From an uncultured Atopobiaceae bacterium (GTDB taxonomy: Bacteria > Actinomycetota > Coriobacteriia > Coriobacteriales > Atopobiaceae), in NCBI GenBank assembly GCA_947631545.1, contig CANRLS010000001.1, positions 1 through 64,000 of the forward strand: 64,000 nt of DNA, written 5' to 3'. Under the pieces are notes generated by a model. It had not been told where the DNA came from. It saw nothing but the letters and a program-made list of their open reading frames with translations, and did no database searches. Positions 50,753 through 59,310 of the stretch are shown here, piece by piece; the first letter of the stretch is position 1, and each line of letters starts with the position of its first letter. The translations under genes and the position numbers were made by a program.

Positions 50753-51967
50753 CTAGGCGGAGGCCAGAAGCTCGTCTGCGAGCTCGAGGGCCGAGGCGCA
50801 GACGCCGTCCATATCGTAGTAGCGATACTCGGCGAGTCTACCGACGGGATGGAAATTGCCGAGGCCGCTCACGCGCTCCAGGTACCTTCGGTGGAGCTCG
50901 AGGTTGGCGGGCTCGAGTATCGCGTAGTAGGGATCCATGCCGCATCCGCGCTCATAGGCTCGAGGATACTCGCGCATGATCGTCGTCGTGCCCTCGAGCT
51001 TTTGGCCCGTGAGGTTCTTGAACTCGGTGATGCGCGTGAAGTCCTCGGAGACGGTGTAGTTCACCGTCGCCACCGGCTGGAAGCGATCCATGGCGAGCGT
51101 CTCGAAGTCCATGCGGAGCGAACGGTAGGGCAAGGCGCCGAGGTCGCAGTCGAAGAGCTCGTCGAGGGGGCCGGTGTAGACGACGATGCCCTCATAGGGC
51201 CTTCCGCCCACGAGGAGCTCGCCCTCCCCCACCTCGAGGAACTCGCGGGCGTCCTGGCCAAGCGCCACATCGATGCGCTCGTGGTCGAGCATGCGCTCGA
51301 AGAGGGCCGTGTAGCCGTCGTGCGGCATGCCCTGCCAGGTGGCCTGGGGGAAGTAGCGGTCGTCGTCGCCGACGAAGACGGGCACGCGGCCCGTCACGGC
51401 GGGATCGATCTGGTCGGGGGTCTGGCCCCACTGCTTCATGGTGTAATGCAGGAAGACGTTCTCGTAGACGTAGTCGGCCACGCGGGCGAGGTCGGGATCG
51501 TCGGAGGCGCGGAGCTCGAGGATCGGCACCTTCACGTTCTCGCCGAAGGCGGCAACGAGCTTGGCGTAGAGGCGCTCGCCCTCCTCCTCGCCGAAGGCGA
51601 GCTTGAGCGATGCGTGGTTGAAGGGCACCGGCATGAGCGTGCCGTGGATGTCGGCGAGCACGCGGTGCTCGTAGGGATCCCACTCGGTGAAGCGCGAGAG
51701 GAACTCGTGGACCCGCTCGTCGGTGGTGTGGTAGATGTGCGGGCCGTAGAGGTGGATGAGGATGCCCGCCTCGTCGGGGCAGTCGTAGGCGTTCCCCGCG
51801 ATGTGCTCGCGCATCTCCACCACGAGCACCCGCATGCCGCCATCCTCGGCGAGGCGACGGGCCACCGTGGCCCCGGCATAGCCGGCGCCCACGCAGATGG
51901 CGTCGTAGGTCGATGGATCCACGGCGAGGCCCCCCTCAGGGGATCGGGCATCTATGAAACGGCCCAT
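50753..51967 (-). CDS. glf: UDP-galactopyranose mutase
   Basis: 404 residues. It converts UDP-galactopyranose to UDP-galactofuranose using reduced FAD. ICVGAGYAGATVARRL binds FAD; GPHIYHTTDERVHEFL, MPVPFNHASL and the YFPQATWQGMP segment belong to the Glf family, and MKQWG contains the conserved Trp next to substrate. The ATG at 51967 follows GTGGAGGTATCG; the reading upstream to 52024 is not needed. First gene of a pair with the glycosyltransferase. Confidence 0.93.
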   Translation of the reverse strand: MGRFIDARSPEGGLAVDPSTYDAICVGAGYAGATVARRLAEDGGMRVLVVEMREHIAGNAYDCPDEAGILIHLYGPHIYHTTDERVHEFLSRFTEWDPYEHRVLADIHGTLMPVPFNHASLKLAFGEEEGERLYAKLVAAFGENVKVPILELRASDDPDLARVADYVYENVFLHYTMKQWGQTPDQIDPAVTGRVPVFVGDDDRYFPQATWQGMPHDGYTALFERMLDHERIDVALGQDAREFLEVGEGELLVGGRPYEGIVVYTGPLDELFDCDLGALPYRSLRMDFETLAMDRFQPVATVNYTVSEDFTRITEFKNLTGQKLEGTTTIMREYPRAYERGCGMDPYYAILEPANLELHRRYLERVSGLGNFHPVGRLAEYRYYDMDGVCASALELADELLASA

Positions 51968-52029
51968 CGATACCTCCACATTCGAGGCGCCGGACATGGC
52001 TTCGCAGCGCCCGTGCGCCGCCACGACAA

Positions 52030-52055
52030 GGGCCGCTCTCGCGCGCGGCCCTTTT
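52030..52055 (+). terminator. Plus-strand terminator between divergent glf and pta
   Basis: GGGCCGC (52030-52036) pairs with GCGGCCC (52045-52051), followed by TTTT. It lies between divergent genes, so no plus-strand gene is directly before it. It may block antisense transcription from glf into pta or be used by a small RNA not seen here. Confidence 0.55.
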
Positions 52056-52081
52056 CATCCCGGGCCATTCTAGCATGCACC

Positions 52082-52087
52082 TATAAT
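52082..52087 (+). promoter_or_regulatory. Likely -10 of the pta promoter
   Basis: TATAAT matches the -10 consensus exactly and lies 86 bases upstream of the pta start. No good -35 is found 17 bases upstream, so an activator or extended -10 is possible. Confidence 0.45.
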
Positions 52088-52172
52088 GCCGAAGAGAGGG
52101 CCCTAACAAGCTGGGACTCGGTTTGCCTGGCGGAACCCGCCGGATCCCCTTCGAGAGAGACGAGGAGCATGG

Positions 52173-53150
52173 ATGAGCGACTTCCTTGAGCGCATGAAAG
52201 AGCACGCTAAGAGCGAGAAGATGACGATCGTGCTCCCCGAGGGCGAGGATCGGCGCACCATCGACGCCGCGCGCCAGATCGTGGCCGAGGATCTCGCCGA
52301 CCTCGTCATCCTCGGCGATCCCGATGCGATCCACGTCGATGGCGTCACGGTCATCGACCCCAAGAGCGCCGAGAAGCACGACGCGTATGCCCAGGAGCTC
52401 CAGAGACTCCGCGAGAAGAAGGGCATGACCATCGAGCAGGCCCTGGAGCTCATGGACGATGCCACGTACTTCGGCACCATGATGGTGAAGATGGGCGATG
52501 CCGACGGGCTCGTCTCGGGCGCCTGCCACTCCACGGCCAACACCCTGCGTCCCGCGCTCCAGATCCTGAAGACCGCGCCCGGCACCAAACTCGTGTCGAG
52601 CTTCATGGTGATGTGCGTGCCCGACTGCCCGCATGGCCAGGACGGCACGCTGATCTTCGCCGACATCGGGCTGAACGAGTATCCCGACGCCGAGGCCCTC
52701 TCCGAGATCGCCATCTCGAGCCACGCCTCATGGAAGGCCCTCATGGGCACCGAGCCCAAGATCGCGATGCTCTCGTACTCGAGCCACGGTTCGGCCAGCT
52801 CCGACCATGTGGACAAGGTGGCCGAGGCCACGAAGCTCGTCCACGAGAAGCGCCCCGACATCCTCTGCGATGGGGAGCTGCAGCTCGACGCCGCCCTCAT
52901 CGATGAGGTGGCCTGCCTGAAGGCCCCCGAGAGCGAAGTGGCGGGCGACGCCGACATCCTCATCTTCCCCAACCTCGACGCGGGAAACATCGGCTACAAG
53001 CTCGTGGAGCGCTTGGGCGATGCCCAGGCCTACGGCCCCATCCTCCAGGGCATCGCGAGGCCGGTGAACGACCTCTCCCGCGGCTGCTCAGCCGACGATA
53101 TCGTGGCCGTGGTGGCCATCACCGCCGTGCAGGCCCAGCTGACCGCATAG
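52173..53150 (+). CDS. pta: Phosphate acetyltransferase
   Basis: 325 residues, the short catalytic form without N-terminal DRTGG or AAA domains. It converts acetyl-CoA and phosphate to acetyl phosphate, which acetate kinase uses to make ATP. DGLVSGACHSTANTLRPALQIL, GTEPKIAMLSYSSHGSA and PDILCDGELQLDAAL are family signatures. GAGACGAGGAGC precedes the ATG at 52173. No ackA is in the window. A strong terminator follows. Confidence 0.95.
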   Translation: MSDFLERMKEHAKSEKMTIVLPEGEDRRTIDAARQIVAEDLADLVILGDPDAIHVDGVTVIDPKSAEKHDAYAQELQRLREKKGMTIEQALELMDDATYFGTMMVKMGDADGLVSGACHSTANTLRPALQILKTAPGTKLVSSFMVMCVPDCPHGQDGTLIFADIGLNEYPDAEALSEIAISSHASWKALMGTEPKIAMLSYSSHGSASSDHVDKVAEATKLVHEKRPDILCDGELQLDAALIDEVACLKAPESEVAGDADILIFPNLDAGNIGYKLVERLGDAQAYGPILQGIARPVNDLSRGCSADDIVAVVAITAVQAQLTA

Positions 53151-53175
53151 CCCCGGCACCCACGAAAAGGGCGAA

Positions 53176-53205
53176 GGGCCCGCGACTTCAGTCGCGGGCC
53201 CTTTT
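53176..53205 (+). terminator. Strong terminator after pta
   Basis: GGGCCCGCGAC pairs perfectly with GTCGCGGGCCC around TTCA, followed by TTTT. AAAAGGG upstream makes it partly usable on the minus strand for pckA too. Confidence 0.9.
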
Positions 53206-53251
53206 CAGCGCGGTCGGGCCCCTCGCGAAGGCGGTGTGCCCTGGGAAGCCG

Positions 53252-55060
53252 TCAGTCGCGCTTGGAGCGGCGCTTCTTCGACCCTGCCCTGCGGGCGCGG
53301 CCGGGCTTGGACGTACCGTGCCCGGAGGGCTCGTGGACCCGGGTGGGGTTGCGATGATGGGGCTTGGTGCTCCGCGTCGGCTTGGCCGAGCGATGGGTCG
53401 CCGGGACGGGCATCGTCTCCTGGGCCTGGGCGGCGCGGTTGGCCTGGTGGATCTGGGCGCCGGCGCCGGCGGGCACGTTCGGGCCTCCCAGGCGCGCGAT
53501 CTCGGAGAGGTCGGGGAAGCGCTTGGCGAAGTTCCTCTGGAACATGTGGGCGAGCTTCAGCGCCTGCTGGTCGTAAGCGACGGGATCCGCCCAGGTGGAG
53601 CGCGCGTCCAGGATCTGGGAGCTCACGCCGGGGCAGGTGAGCGGGACGTCGAAGTTGAAGAGGTCGTTGTGGACGAAGGTGCCCTCCTCGACCGATCCGT
53701 CGAGCGCCGCCTCGACGATGGCGCGGGTGGCGCCAAGGTCCATGCGGTGGCCGGTGCCGTAGGGGCCGCCGGTCCAGCCGGTGTTCACCAGGTAGCACCG
53801 CACGCGATGGCGCCCGATGCGCTCGCCGAGCATGTTGGCGTAGACCGTGGGGCGAAGCGGCATGAAGGGCTCGCCGAACATCGACGAGAACGTGGGCTGG
53901 GGCTCCGTGATGCCCTCCTCGGTGCCCGCCACCTTGGAGGTGAAGCCCGTGAGGAACTGGTACTTGGCGCTCTCGGGGGTGAGGCGCGCGATGGGCGGCA
54001 GGACGCCGAAGGCGTCGGCCGTGAGGAAGATGATCACCTCGGGGATGCCGTCCTGGCCCGTGAGCACGGCGTTGTCGATGAACTCCACCGGGTAGGAGAC
54101 GCGCGTGTTCTCGGTGATGGAGTCGTCGTTGTAGTCTGGGCGCCGGGTGTTGCGGTTGAGGACCACGTTCTCGCAGAGGCTGCCGAAGCGGATGGCGCCG
54201 TAGATCTCGGGCTCGCGGTAGCGCGTGAGGCCGATGGTCTTGGCGTAGCAGCCGCCCTCGAGGTTGAAGACGCCCTCGGCCGACCAGCCGTGCTCGTCGT
54301 CGCCGATGAGCTGGCGAGACGGGGCCGCGGAGAGCGTCGTCTTGCCCGTGCCGGAGAGGCCGAAGAAGACGGCCGAGGAGTTCGTGGTGGGATCGACGTT
54401 GGCCGAGCAGTGCATGGTGAGGACGTTGTCCTCCACAGGCAGCACGTAGTTCATCGCGCTGAAGATGGACTTCTTGATCTCGCCCGAATAGCCGGTGCCG
54501 GCGACGAGGATGACCCGCTCCTCGAAGTCGATGACCACCGCCGCCTCGGAATTGGTGCCGTGGGCCTTGGGATCGCAGTGGAAGCCGGGCGCCGCGAGAA
54601 CGATGAAGTCGGGGTCGCCGTAGCGCCAGAGCTCGAAGCGGTTGGGGCGCACCATCATCTGACGGGCGAAGAGCGCCTGATGCGCCTCCTCGGCGATGAC
54701 CATGAACTTGCGGGAATGCTTGCGGTCGGCGCCCACGAGGCCGCGAACCACGAAGGGGTCGCGCTCGGAGAGCCGCTCGCAGATGCCTCGCTTGATGCGG
54801 CGGAAGTGCTCGGGCGTCATCGGCTTGTTGACGTTGCCCCATGCGATGCGGTCATGGACGCCGGGGCTGTCCACGATGAAGCGGTCGTTGGGCGAGCGGC
54901 CGGTGCGCTCCCCGGTCTGCACCACGAGCGAGCCGTTGGAGGCCAGCTCGCCCTCGCCGCGAGCGAGGGCCTTCTCCACGAGCTCGGGGACGGAAAGGTC
55001 CCAGTGGACGTCCTCTTCCTGCACACGCACGCCGACTTCGGCGAGCTTCTCATCGAACAT
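53252..55060 (-). CDS. pckA: Phosphoenolpyruvate carboxykinase (ATP) with basic C-terminal tail
   Basis: 602 residues; the family usually has about 530-540. FFGLSGTGKTTLS is the kinase P-loop, SEAAVVIDFEERVILVAGT and GWSAEGVFNLEGGCYAKT hold metal and substrate residues, and the NTGWTGGPYGTGHRM segment is conserved. The enzyme interconverts oxaloacetate + ATP and PEP + CO2 + ADP; in anaerobes it often runs toward oxaloacetate to conserve ATP. After about residue 530 a tail of 70 residues rich in Lys, Arg, Pro, Ser and His, ending GSKKRRSKRD, is added. ACGGAGGGCGC precedes the ATG at 55060. On the minus strand TAAAAT at 55175-55180 may be its -10. Confidence 0.93.
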   Translation of the reverse strand: MFDEKLAEVGVRVQEEDVHWDLSVPELVEKALARGEGELASNGSLVVQTGERTGRSPNDRFIVDSPGVHDRIAWGNVNKPMTPEHFRRIKRGICERLSERDPFVVRGLVGADRKHSRKFMVIAEEAHQALFARQMMVRPNRFELWRYGDPDFIVLAAPGFHCDPKAHGTNSEAAVVIDFEERVILVAGTGYSGEIKKSIFSAMNYVLPVEDNVLTMHCSANVDPTTNSSAVFFGLSGTGKTTLSAAPSRQLIGDDEHGWSAEGVFNLEGGCYAKTIGLTRYREPEIYGAIRFGSLCENVVLNRNTRRPDYNDDSITENTRVSYPVEFIDNAVLTGQDGIPEVIIFLTADAFGVLPPIARLTPESAKYQFLTGFTSKVAGTEEGITEPQPTFSSMFGEPFMPLRPTVYANMLGERIGRHRVRCYLVNTGWTGGPYGTGHRMDLGATRAIVEAALDGSVEEGTFVHNDLFNFDVPLTCPGVSSQILDARSTWADPVAYDQQALKLAHMFQRNFAKRFPDLSEIARLGGPNVPAGAGAQIHQANRAAQAQETMPVPATHRSAKPTRSTKPHHRNPTRVHEPSGHGTSKPGRARRAGSKKRRSKRD

Positions 55061-55246
55061 GCGCCCTCCGTTCCGTGGGCTCAGTTGCGCCGCGGTTCGG
55101 ACCGCGGCGAATCGAGTCATGCAAAGCGCCCATGACGGGCGCGAGTCTCAGGGCTTCGTTTTGGCTGCGCACCCATTTTACCGATTGGACGATGGAGCGC
55201 CTATGGTCACCGCCAACGCGCAACGCTCTCGCAACGCTCGCCCGGC
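55061..55246 (-). promoter_or_regulatory. pckA upstream region
   Basis: 186 bases without a gene. TAAAAT (reverse complement of 55175-55180) is a good -10 candidate for pckA, about 115 bases before its start codon; a convincing -35 is not seen. Confidence 0.35.
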
Positions 55247-56626
55247 TCAGTCGCCGAGGACGTAGTCGGCGGCCGAGAGGGCCCGGGCGTCCTCGTCGTC
55301 ATGGGTGGCGAGGATGAGGGCGCGATCGCCCAGGCGCCTGTCGATGAAGGCGAGGGCCCGCTCGTGGTTGGCCTCGTCGAGCCCCTGGAAGGGCTCGTCG
55401 AGGAAGACCGCGGCGCTCGGGCAGAGGAGCGCCCGAACGAGCTCCAGGCGCCGCTTCTGACCGCCGGAGAGCTCGCCCGCGAGCTTCTCGGGCGCCACCT
55501 TCGGCAGCACCTCCCGAAGGACGGAGCGGACGAGCTCAGGCGAGGCGCCCTGCGCCACGAGGCTCACGTTGTCCTCGGCAGAGAGGGCCTCGACGAGACT
55601 CGGCTCCTGGAAGACCACCGAGACCGAGCGCGGGCGAAGGACGCTCCCCGCCGACGTCGGGATGAGGCCGAGGATGGCCGAGATGAGGGTCGTCTTGCCT
55701 ACGCCCGAGGGGCCGCGGAGGCAGAGCCTCTGGCCGGCCCCGACGGAGAAGGTGGCGCCCTCCACGACCAGCTCCCCCGAGCGCTCCACCGAAAGGTCCG
55801 TCACCTGGACCTCCGCATCGCTTTCGGCGTCCCTCGGCACGGCCCTCCGGGCGAGCGCCACCGCGCGACGGAGCCCCCATCCCTCGCTCGCGTCGAGGAG
55901 CGCCAGGAAGACCCTCTCGCAGGCGAAGGCGAGGGCGATGACGGCGAGCGTCCAGGCGAAGAGGTTCGCGGTCTCGAGCAGGAGCTTCGCCTGGTAGACC
56001 TTCTCCCCCATCGTGTTCAGCGCCATGGCGATGAGCTCGGCGGCGACGCCCGCCTTCCAGCTCATGCCCACGGCATTGCGGCTCGTGGCCTGCAGGTAGG
56101 GCAGGACGCCCGGCCAGGTGCTCACGAGGAAGAGCTTGCCCGGGCCCGCACCCATGACCTCCAGCGCCCGGCGCACCCGGCGGTCCACCTGCTCGGCGCC
56201 TTCGAGGGTCGAGAAGTAGTAGGCCGGGAAGACCATGAGCGCCACTGCGGCGCTCGGCACGCCCTCGGCGCCGAGCCAGAGGAGCAGGAGCACGACGACG
56301 CAGGCCACGGGCGTGGCCTTGAGCACGAGCGCGATGGGCCGGATGAGGTCCTGGAGCCACGGCCTCGGGGCCGCGAGGATGCCCAGGCCGAGCGCGACGG
56401 CGAAGGTGGCGACGAAGGCGCCGCAGATCGTGGCGAAGGAGGCCCAGACCGAGAGCCAGAACTCGCCCGTCATGACGAGCGAGGCGAAGGCGACGGCCGT
56501 CTGCCAGGGCGTGGGCAGGAGGAGCGGTTGGGCCACGAGCGCGGCCACGAGCCACCAGACGGCGATCCAGAAGGCGATCGCCGCCGCCCGCCTCGCGGTC
56601 CCGGAGGCTTCCCTGCCGCGCTCCAC
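55247..56626 (-). CDS. Fused permease-ATPase of a SsuBC/TauBC-type ABC importer
   Basis: 459 residues in one chain. Residues 12-250 form a permease of the nitrate/sulfonate/taurine class with about six helices and the EAA-type coupling loop RRALEVMGAGPGKLF; residues 275-459 form the ATPase with Walker A GPSGVGKTT, signature LSGGQKRR and Walker B AVFLDEPFQGLD, and His in LATHDD. Normally these are separate proteins. The GTG start lies 3 bases after the binding-protein stop, so expression is coupled. With the binding protein upstream this makes a complete two-gene importer. Confidence 0.88.
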   Translation of the reverse strand: MERGREASGTARRAAAIAFWIAVWWLVAALVAQPLLLPTPWQTAVAFASLVMTGEFWLSVWASFATICGAFVATFAVALGLGILAAPRPWLQDLIRPIALVLKATPVACVVVLLLLWLGAEGVPSAAVALMVFPAYYFSTLEGAEQVDRRVRRALEVMGAGPGKLFLVSTWPGVLPYLQATSRNAVGMSWKAGVAAELIAMALNTMGEKVYQAKLLLETANLFAWTLAVIALAFACERVFLALLDASEGWGLRRAVALARRAVPRDAESDAEVQVTDLSVERSGELVVEGATFSVGAGQRLCLRGPSGVGKTTLISAILGLIPTSAGSVLRPRSVSVVFQEPSLVEALSAEDNVSLVAQGASPELVRSVLREVLPKVAPEKLAGELSGGQKRRLELVRALLCPSAAVFLDEPFQGLDEANHERALAFIDRRLGDRALILATHDDEDARALSAADYVLGD

Positions 56627-56629
56627 GCC

Positions 56630-57709
56630 CTAGACGTCCAGGCGATAGAAGCTCGAGTCGGGGAGGCTCCCGCCCACGGACGCCGGATCGAAGCCGTGGA
56701 GCACGCCGAGATAGCCCTCGAGCGCCTTCTCCATGTCCTCGCCGGTGATGCAGACGAGCGAGCACTGGCCGATGGCCTTCTCGGCCACCGCGGCGCTCTG
56801 GATGATGCCCTTGTCGACGACCATCTGCGCGAAGGCGGCCGGATCGGCGAGCACGGCCTGGACGGAGGCGTCCTGGCCCTCGACGAAGCGCGTGACCGCG
56901 TCGGGGTGCTCGTCGGCGAAGTCGCTCCTCACGATGGTCACGCCCGTCACGAGCTCCGAGCCCGCAGGGGCCACCTCGCGCCACACGTCGCCCAGGTTGC
57001 AGACGGCCTTGAGGTCGGGGTTCTGGGTCGTCACGGCGCTCACGTAGGGCTGGGGCAGGATCGCGACGGCGGAGGGGTCGCTCGCGAGGAGCGTCCCCAC
57101 CTCGGTGGCCTCGCTCTTGAACTCGAGGCTCACGTCGGAGAGGCCCTTCTCTTCGATGAGGTACTGGGTGACGTACTCGGGCGTGGAGCCCTTGCCGGTG
57201 AGGTAGACGGTATGGCCCTGGAGGTCGTCGAAGCTCGCGATGGCGGCATCGCCCGTGACCACGTTCAGCACCGAGAGCGTGTTGATGTCGATGACGGAGA
57301 CGGCCCCCTCGGTCTTGTTCCAAAGGACGGAGGCCACGTTGGCGGGCACGAGCGCCACGTCGACGTCGCCGGAGACGACCTTGGCGACGACCTCATCGGC
57401 CGTACCGACGATGGAGAAGTCGTAGGTGTCGGCGGTCTCGCCCGCCTCGGCCCTCTCCATGAGGTCGAGGAGACCGATGGAGGTGGGCCCGGTCATGGAG
57501 ATGACCTTGACCTCGGTGGGATTCGACGGCTCGCTGGAAGCGGTGGCCTCGCTCGATTCCGCCGGCTCTTGCCCGCTCGCTCCCTGAGCCCCGCAGCCGC
57601 TGAGGACGAGCGTCGAGGCGAGGGCGCAGAGGATGCAGATGAGGAGCGCGAGCGCCCGGACGCGCCGGGCTGGCGACGGGGCGGTGCCGGTGCTTGGATT
57701 CACGGTCAT
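56630..57709 (-). CDS. Substrate-binding lipoprotein of the NMT1/SsuA class
   Basis: 359 residues. A hydrophobic signal helix (about 18-35) ends in lipobox LSGC, then a Ser/Glu/Ala-rich linker, then a two-lobe binding domain with VISMTGPTSIGLLDLME, GTADEVVAKVVSGDVDVALVPANVASVL and YLTGKGSTPEYVTQYLI, typical of nitrate/sulfonate/thiamine-precursor binding proteins (NMT1/THI5-like). The ligand could be a sulfonate, a pyrimidine or another small anion; it cannot be decided by reading. CCGAGAGGGAG precedes the ATG. The fused permease-ATPase follows. Confidence 0.87.
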   Translation of the reverse strand: MTVNPSTGTAPSPARRVRALALLICILCALASTLVLSGCGAQGASGQEPAESSEATASSEPSNPTEVKVISMTGPTSIGLLDLMERAEAGETADTYDFSIVGTADEVVAKVVSGDVDVALVPANVASVLWNKTEGAVSVIDINTLSVLNVVTGDAAIASFDDLQGHTVYLTGKGSTPEYVTQYLIEEKGLSDVSLEFKSEATEVGTLLASDPSAVAILPQPYVSAVTTQNPDLKAVCNLGDVWREVAPAGSELVTGVTIVRSDFADEHPDAVTRFVEGQDASVQAVLADPAAFAQMVVDKGIIQSAAVAEKAIGQCSLVCITGEDMEKALEGYLGVLHGFDPASVGGSLPDSSFYRLDV

Positions 57710-57798
57710 GGAACTCCCTCTCGGTCGAATCGCGCGGAGCGCTCTGATCGCCGCGCATGGTCGCGGCCGTGCGCCGGGCGCAGCCGCCGAAGGCCATC

Positions 57799-58827
57799 CT
57801 AGCCCCGGATCTCTTCGGGGTCGGAGGGGAAGACGATGCCCTCCCGATAGCGAATGGCCTCCATGATGCCGGCGACGATGGTGCTGTTCCCGTTCGCGGC
57901 CTCGAGGTCGTAGTCGCCGTGGATGGCGGCGACGAAGTCGGCCACCTCGTAAGCGAGGTTCAGCTCGCCCGAGACGGGGAGCGTCTCCTCGACCTCGACG
58001 ACCTCTTCGCCGCCGTGGGTGCCGATGAGGCGAAGGTGCCTTGGCTGGCCCACGCTCTCCCAGCTCAGCGTGGCTAGCTCGCCCTCGATGGAGCAGCCGA
58101 GCGCCCCGCGGAGGGCCTTGGAGTAGCAGACGTCGCAGATCATGCCGTCATAGGGAAGGAGCGCCGATCCGCAGATATCGATGAGGTCGCCCTGGCCGGT
58201 GACGTCGATGGTCACGGCGGTGCAGAGGAGGTCGTCCGGCGCCCCGAAGAGGTTCACCATCGCACTCAGCGGGTAGATGCCCAGATCCATGAGCGCCCCC
58301 GTGGCGAGCGAGGGATCGAAGATGTTCGACCGCTCCCCCTTGAGCACGAGGTCGTAGCGGGAGGAGTACTGGTCGTAGCGGAAGGTGGCCCGGCGGATGG
58401 GGCCGAGTCTGGGAAGGATCTCGCGCACGGCGCCGTAGCCCGGATCGTGCGCGAGCCGCATGGCCTCCATGGCGCAGACGCCCCTCTCCTTGGCGGCGGC
58501 GATGATGCTTCGCACCTCGGGGAGGTTCGTGCCGAAGGGCTTCTCGACGAGCACGTGCTTGCCGGCGGCGATCATCTGGAGCGCCTGGGGCGCATGGAGG
58601 AGGTTCGGCGAGGCGATGTAGACGGCATCGATGTCGGGGCAGGCCGCGAGGTCGTCGAGCGAATCGAAGAAGAGCCTGGCCCCCCTGGGCTCGCCGTAGG
58701 CCCTCGCCTTCTCGAGGCTCCGGGAATAGACGCCCTCGAGCCGGACGCCCTCCACCTGGGCCACGCCCTCGAGGAACTGCCCCGTGATCATCGACGTCCC
58801 GATGGTGCCGAACCGCACGTCGCCCAT
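57799..58827 (-). CDS. Gfo/Idh/MocA family oxidoreductase
   Basis: 342 residues. GTIGTSMITGQFLEG at the start binds NAD(P); VEKPFGTN holds the conserved EKP; ATGALMDLGIYPL is the C-terminal domain's DxGxY-type motif with DLGIYP. These enzymes oxidise or reduce sugars, inositols or amino sugars in the cytoplasm. GAGGAGGGCGGC precedes the ATG at 58827. Single gene upstream of a tandem repeat region. Confidence 0.9.
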   Translation of the reverse strand: MGDVRFGTIGTSMITGQFLEGVAQVEGVRLEGVYSRSLEKARAYGEPRGARLFFDSLDDLAACPDIDAVYIASPNLLHAPQALQMIAAGKHVLVEKPFGTNLPEVRSIIAAAKERGVCAMEAMRLAHDPGYGAVREILPRLGPIRRATFRYDQYSSRYDLVLKGERSNIFDPSLATGALMDLGIYPLSAMVNLFGAPDDLLCTAVTIDVTGQGDLIDICGSALLPYDGMICDVCYSKALRGALGCSIEGELATLSWESVGQPRHLRLIGTHGGEEVVEVEETLPVSGELNLAYEVADFVAAIHGDYDLEAANGNSTIVAGIMEAIRYREGIVFPSDPEEIRG

Positions 58828-58924
58828 GCCGCCCTCCTCTGTCGTCATCTCCATCGCCTGCATTCTACCCGCACGCCATGCGAGTCCACAGGAGCGCCGG
58901 ACATGCCCGGATTCGCCGAAACGA

Positions 58925-59110
58925 GGCCGGGGCGGGCGGGTTCCCGGCGAATCCGAGAGCCCGCGTGGGGAAGCGCGGACTTCGCCGTGCCCGAGGGCGA
59001 TGCACCCGGCGCCCGCCCTGTGGCCGTGGAAGTTGAGAGCGGCGAAATCCGCGCGTTCGAGCCGCATGGGCGCTGCGAGGCGAAGGCTGAGCCGGGAGCC
59101 TGCGAGTGAG
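58925..59110. repeat. 186-base direct repeat, copy 1
   Basis: Begins GGCCGGGGCGGGCGGG and runs to the start of copy 2 with no spacer. The copies differ at only a handful of positions. Confidence 0.9.
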
Positions 59111-59296
59111 GGCCGGGGCGGGCGGGTTCCCGGCGAATCCGAGAGCCCGCGTGGGGAAGCGCGGACTTCGCCGTGCCCGAGGGCGATGCTCCCGGCGCCC
59201 GCCCTGTGGCCGTGGGAGTTGAGAGCGGCGAAATCCGCGTGTTCGAGCCGCATGGGCGCTGCGAGGCGAAGGCTGAGCCGGGAGCCTGCCCGCCCC
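59111..59296. repeat. 186-base direct repeat, copy 2
   Basis: Begins with the same GGCCGGGGCGGGC. At its right end GCCCGCCCCGGCC (59288-59300) is the exact reverse complement of that start, so copy 2, and the whole tandem array, is bounded by 13-base inverted repeats. Confidence 0.9.
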
Positions 59297-59310
59297 GGCC
59301 GAAAGCGACG

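Larger units (their letters stand above)
58828..59310. other. Intergenic region carrying a tandem duplication
   Basis: 483 bases between the oxidoreductase start and the end of the large ABC gene. It is filled mostly by two 186-base direct repeats. No gene is convincing: both strands stay partly open because the repeat length is a multiple of three and the DNA is GC-rich, but there are no ribosome sites. Confidence 0.6.

Noticed and set aside
58870-59310. A repeat protein encoded by the 186-base duplication
   Set aside because: Frames on both strands are open by composition; there is no ribosome site or start at a sensible place, and differences between copies do not favour silent positions clearly.
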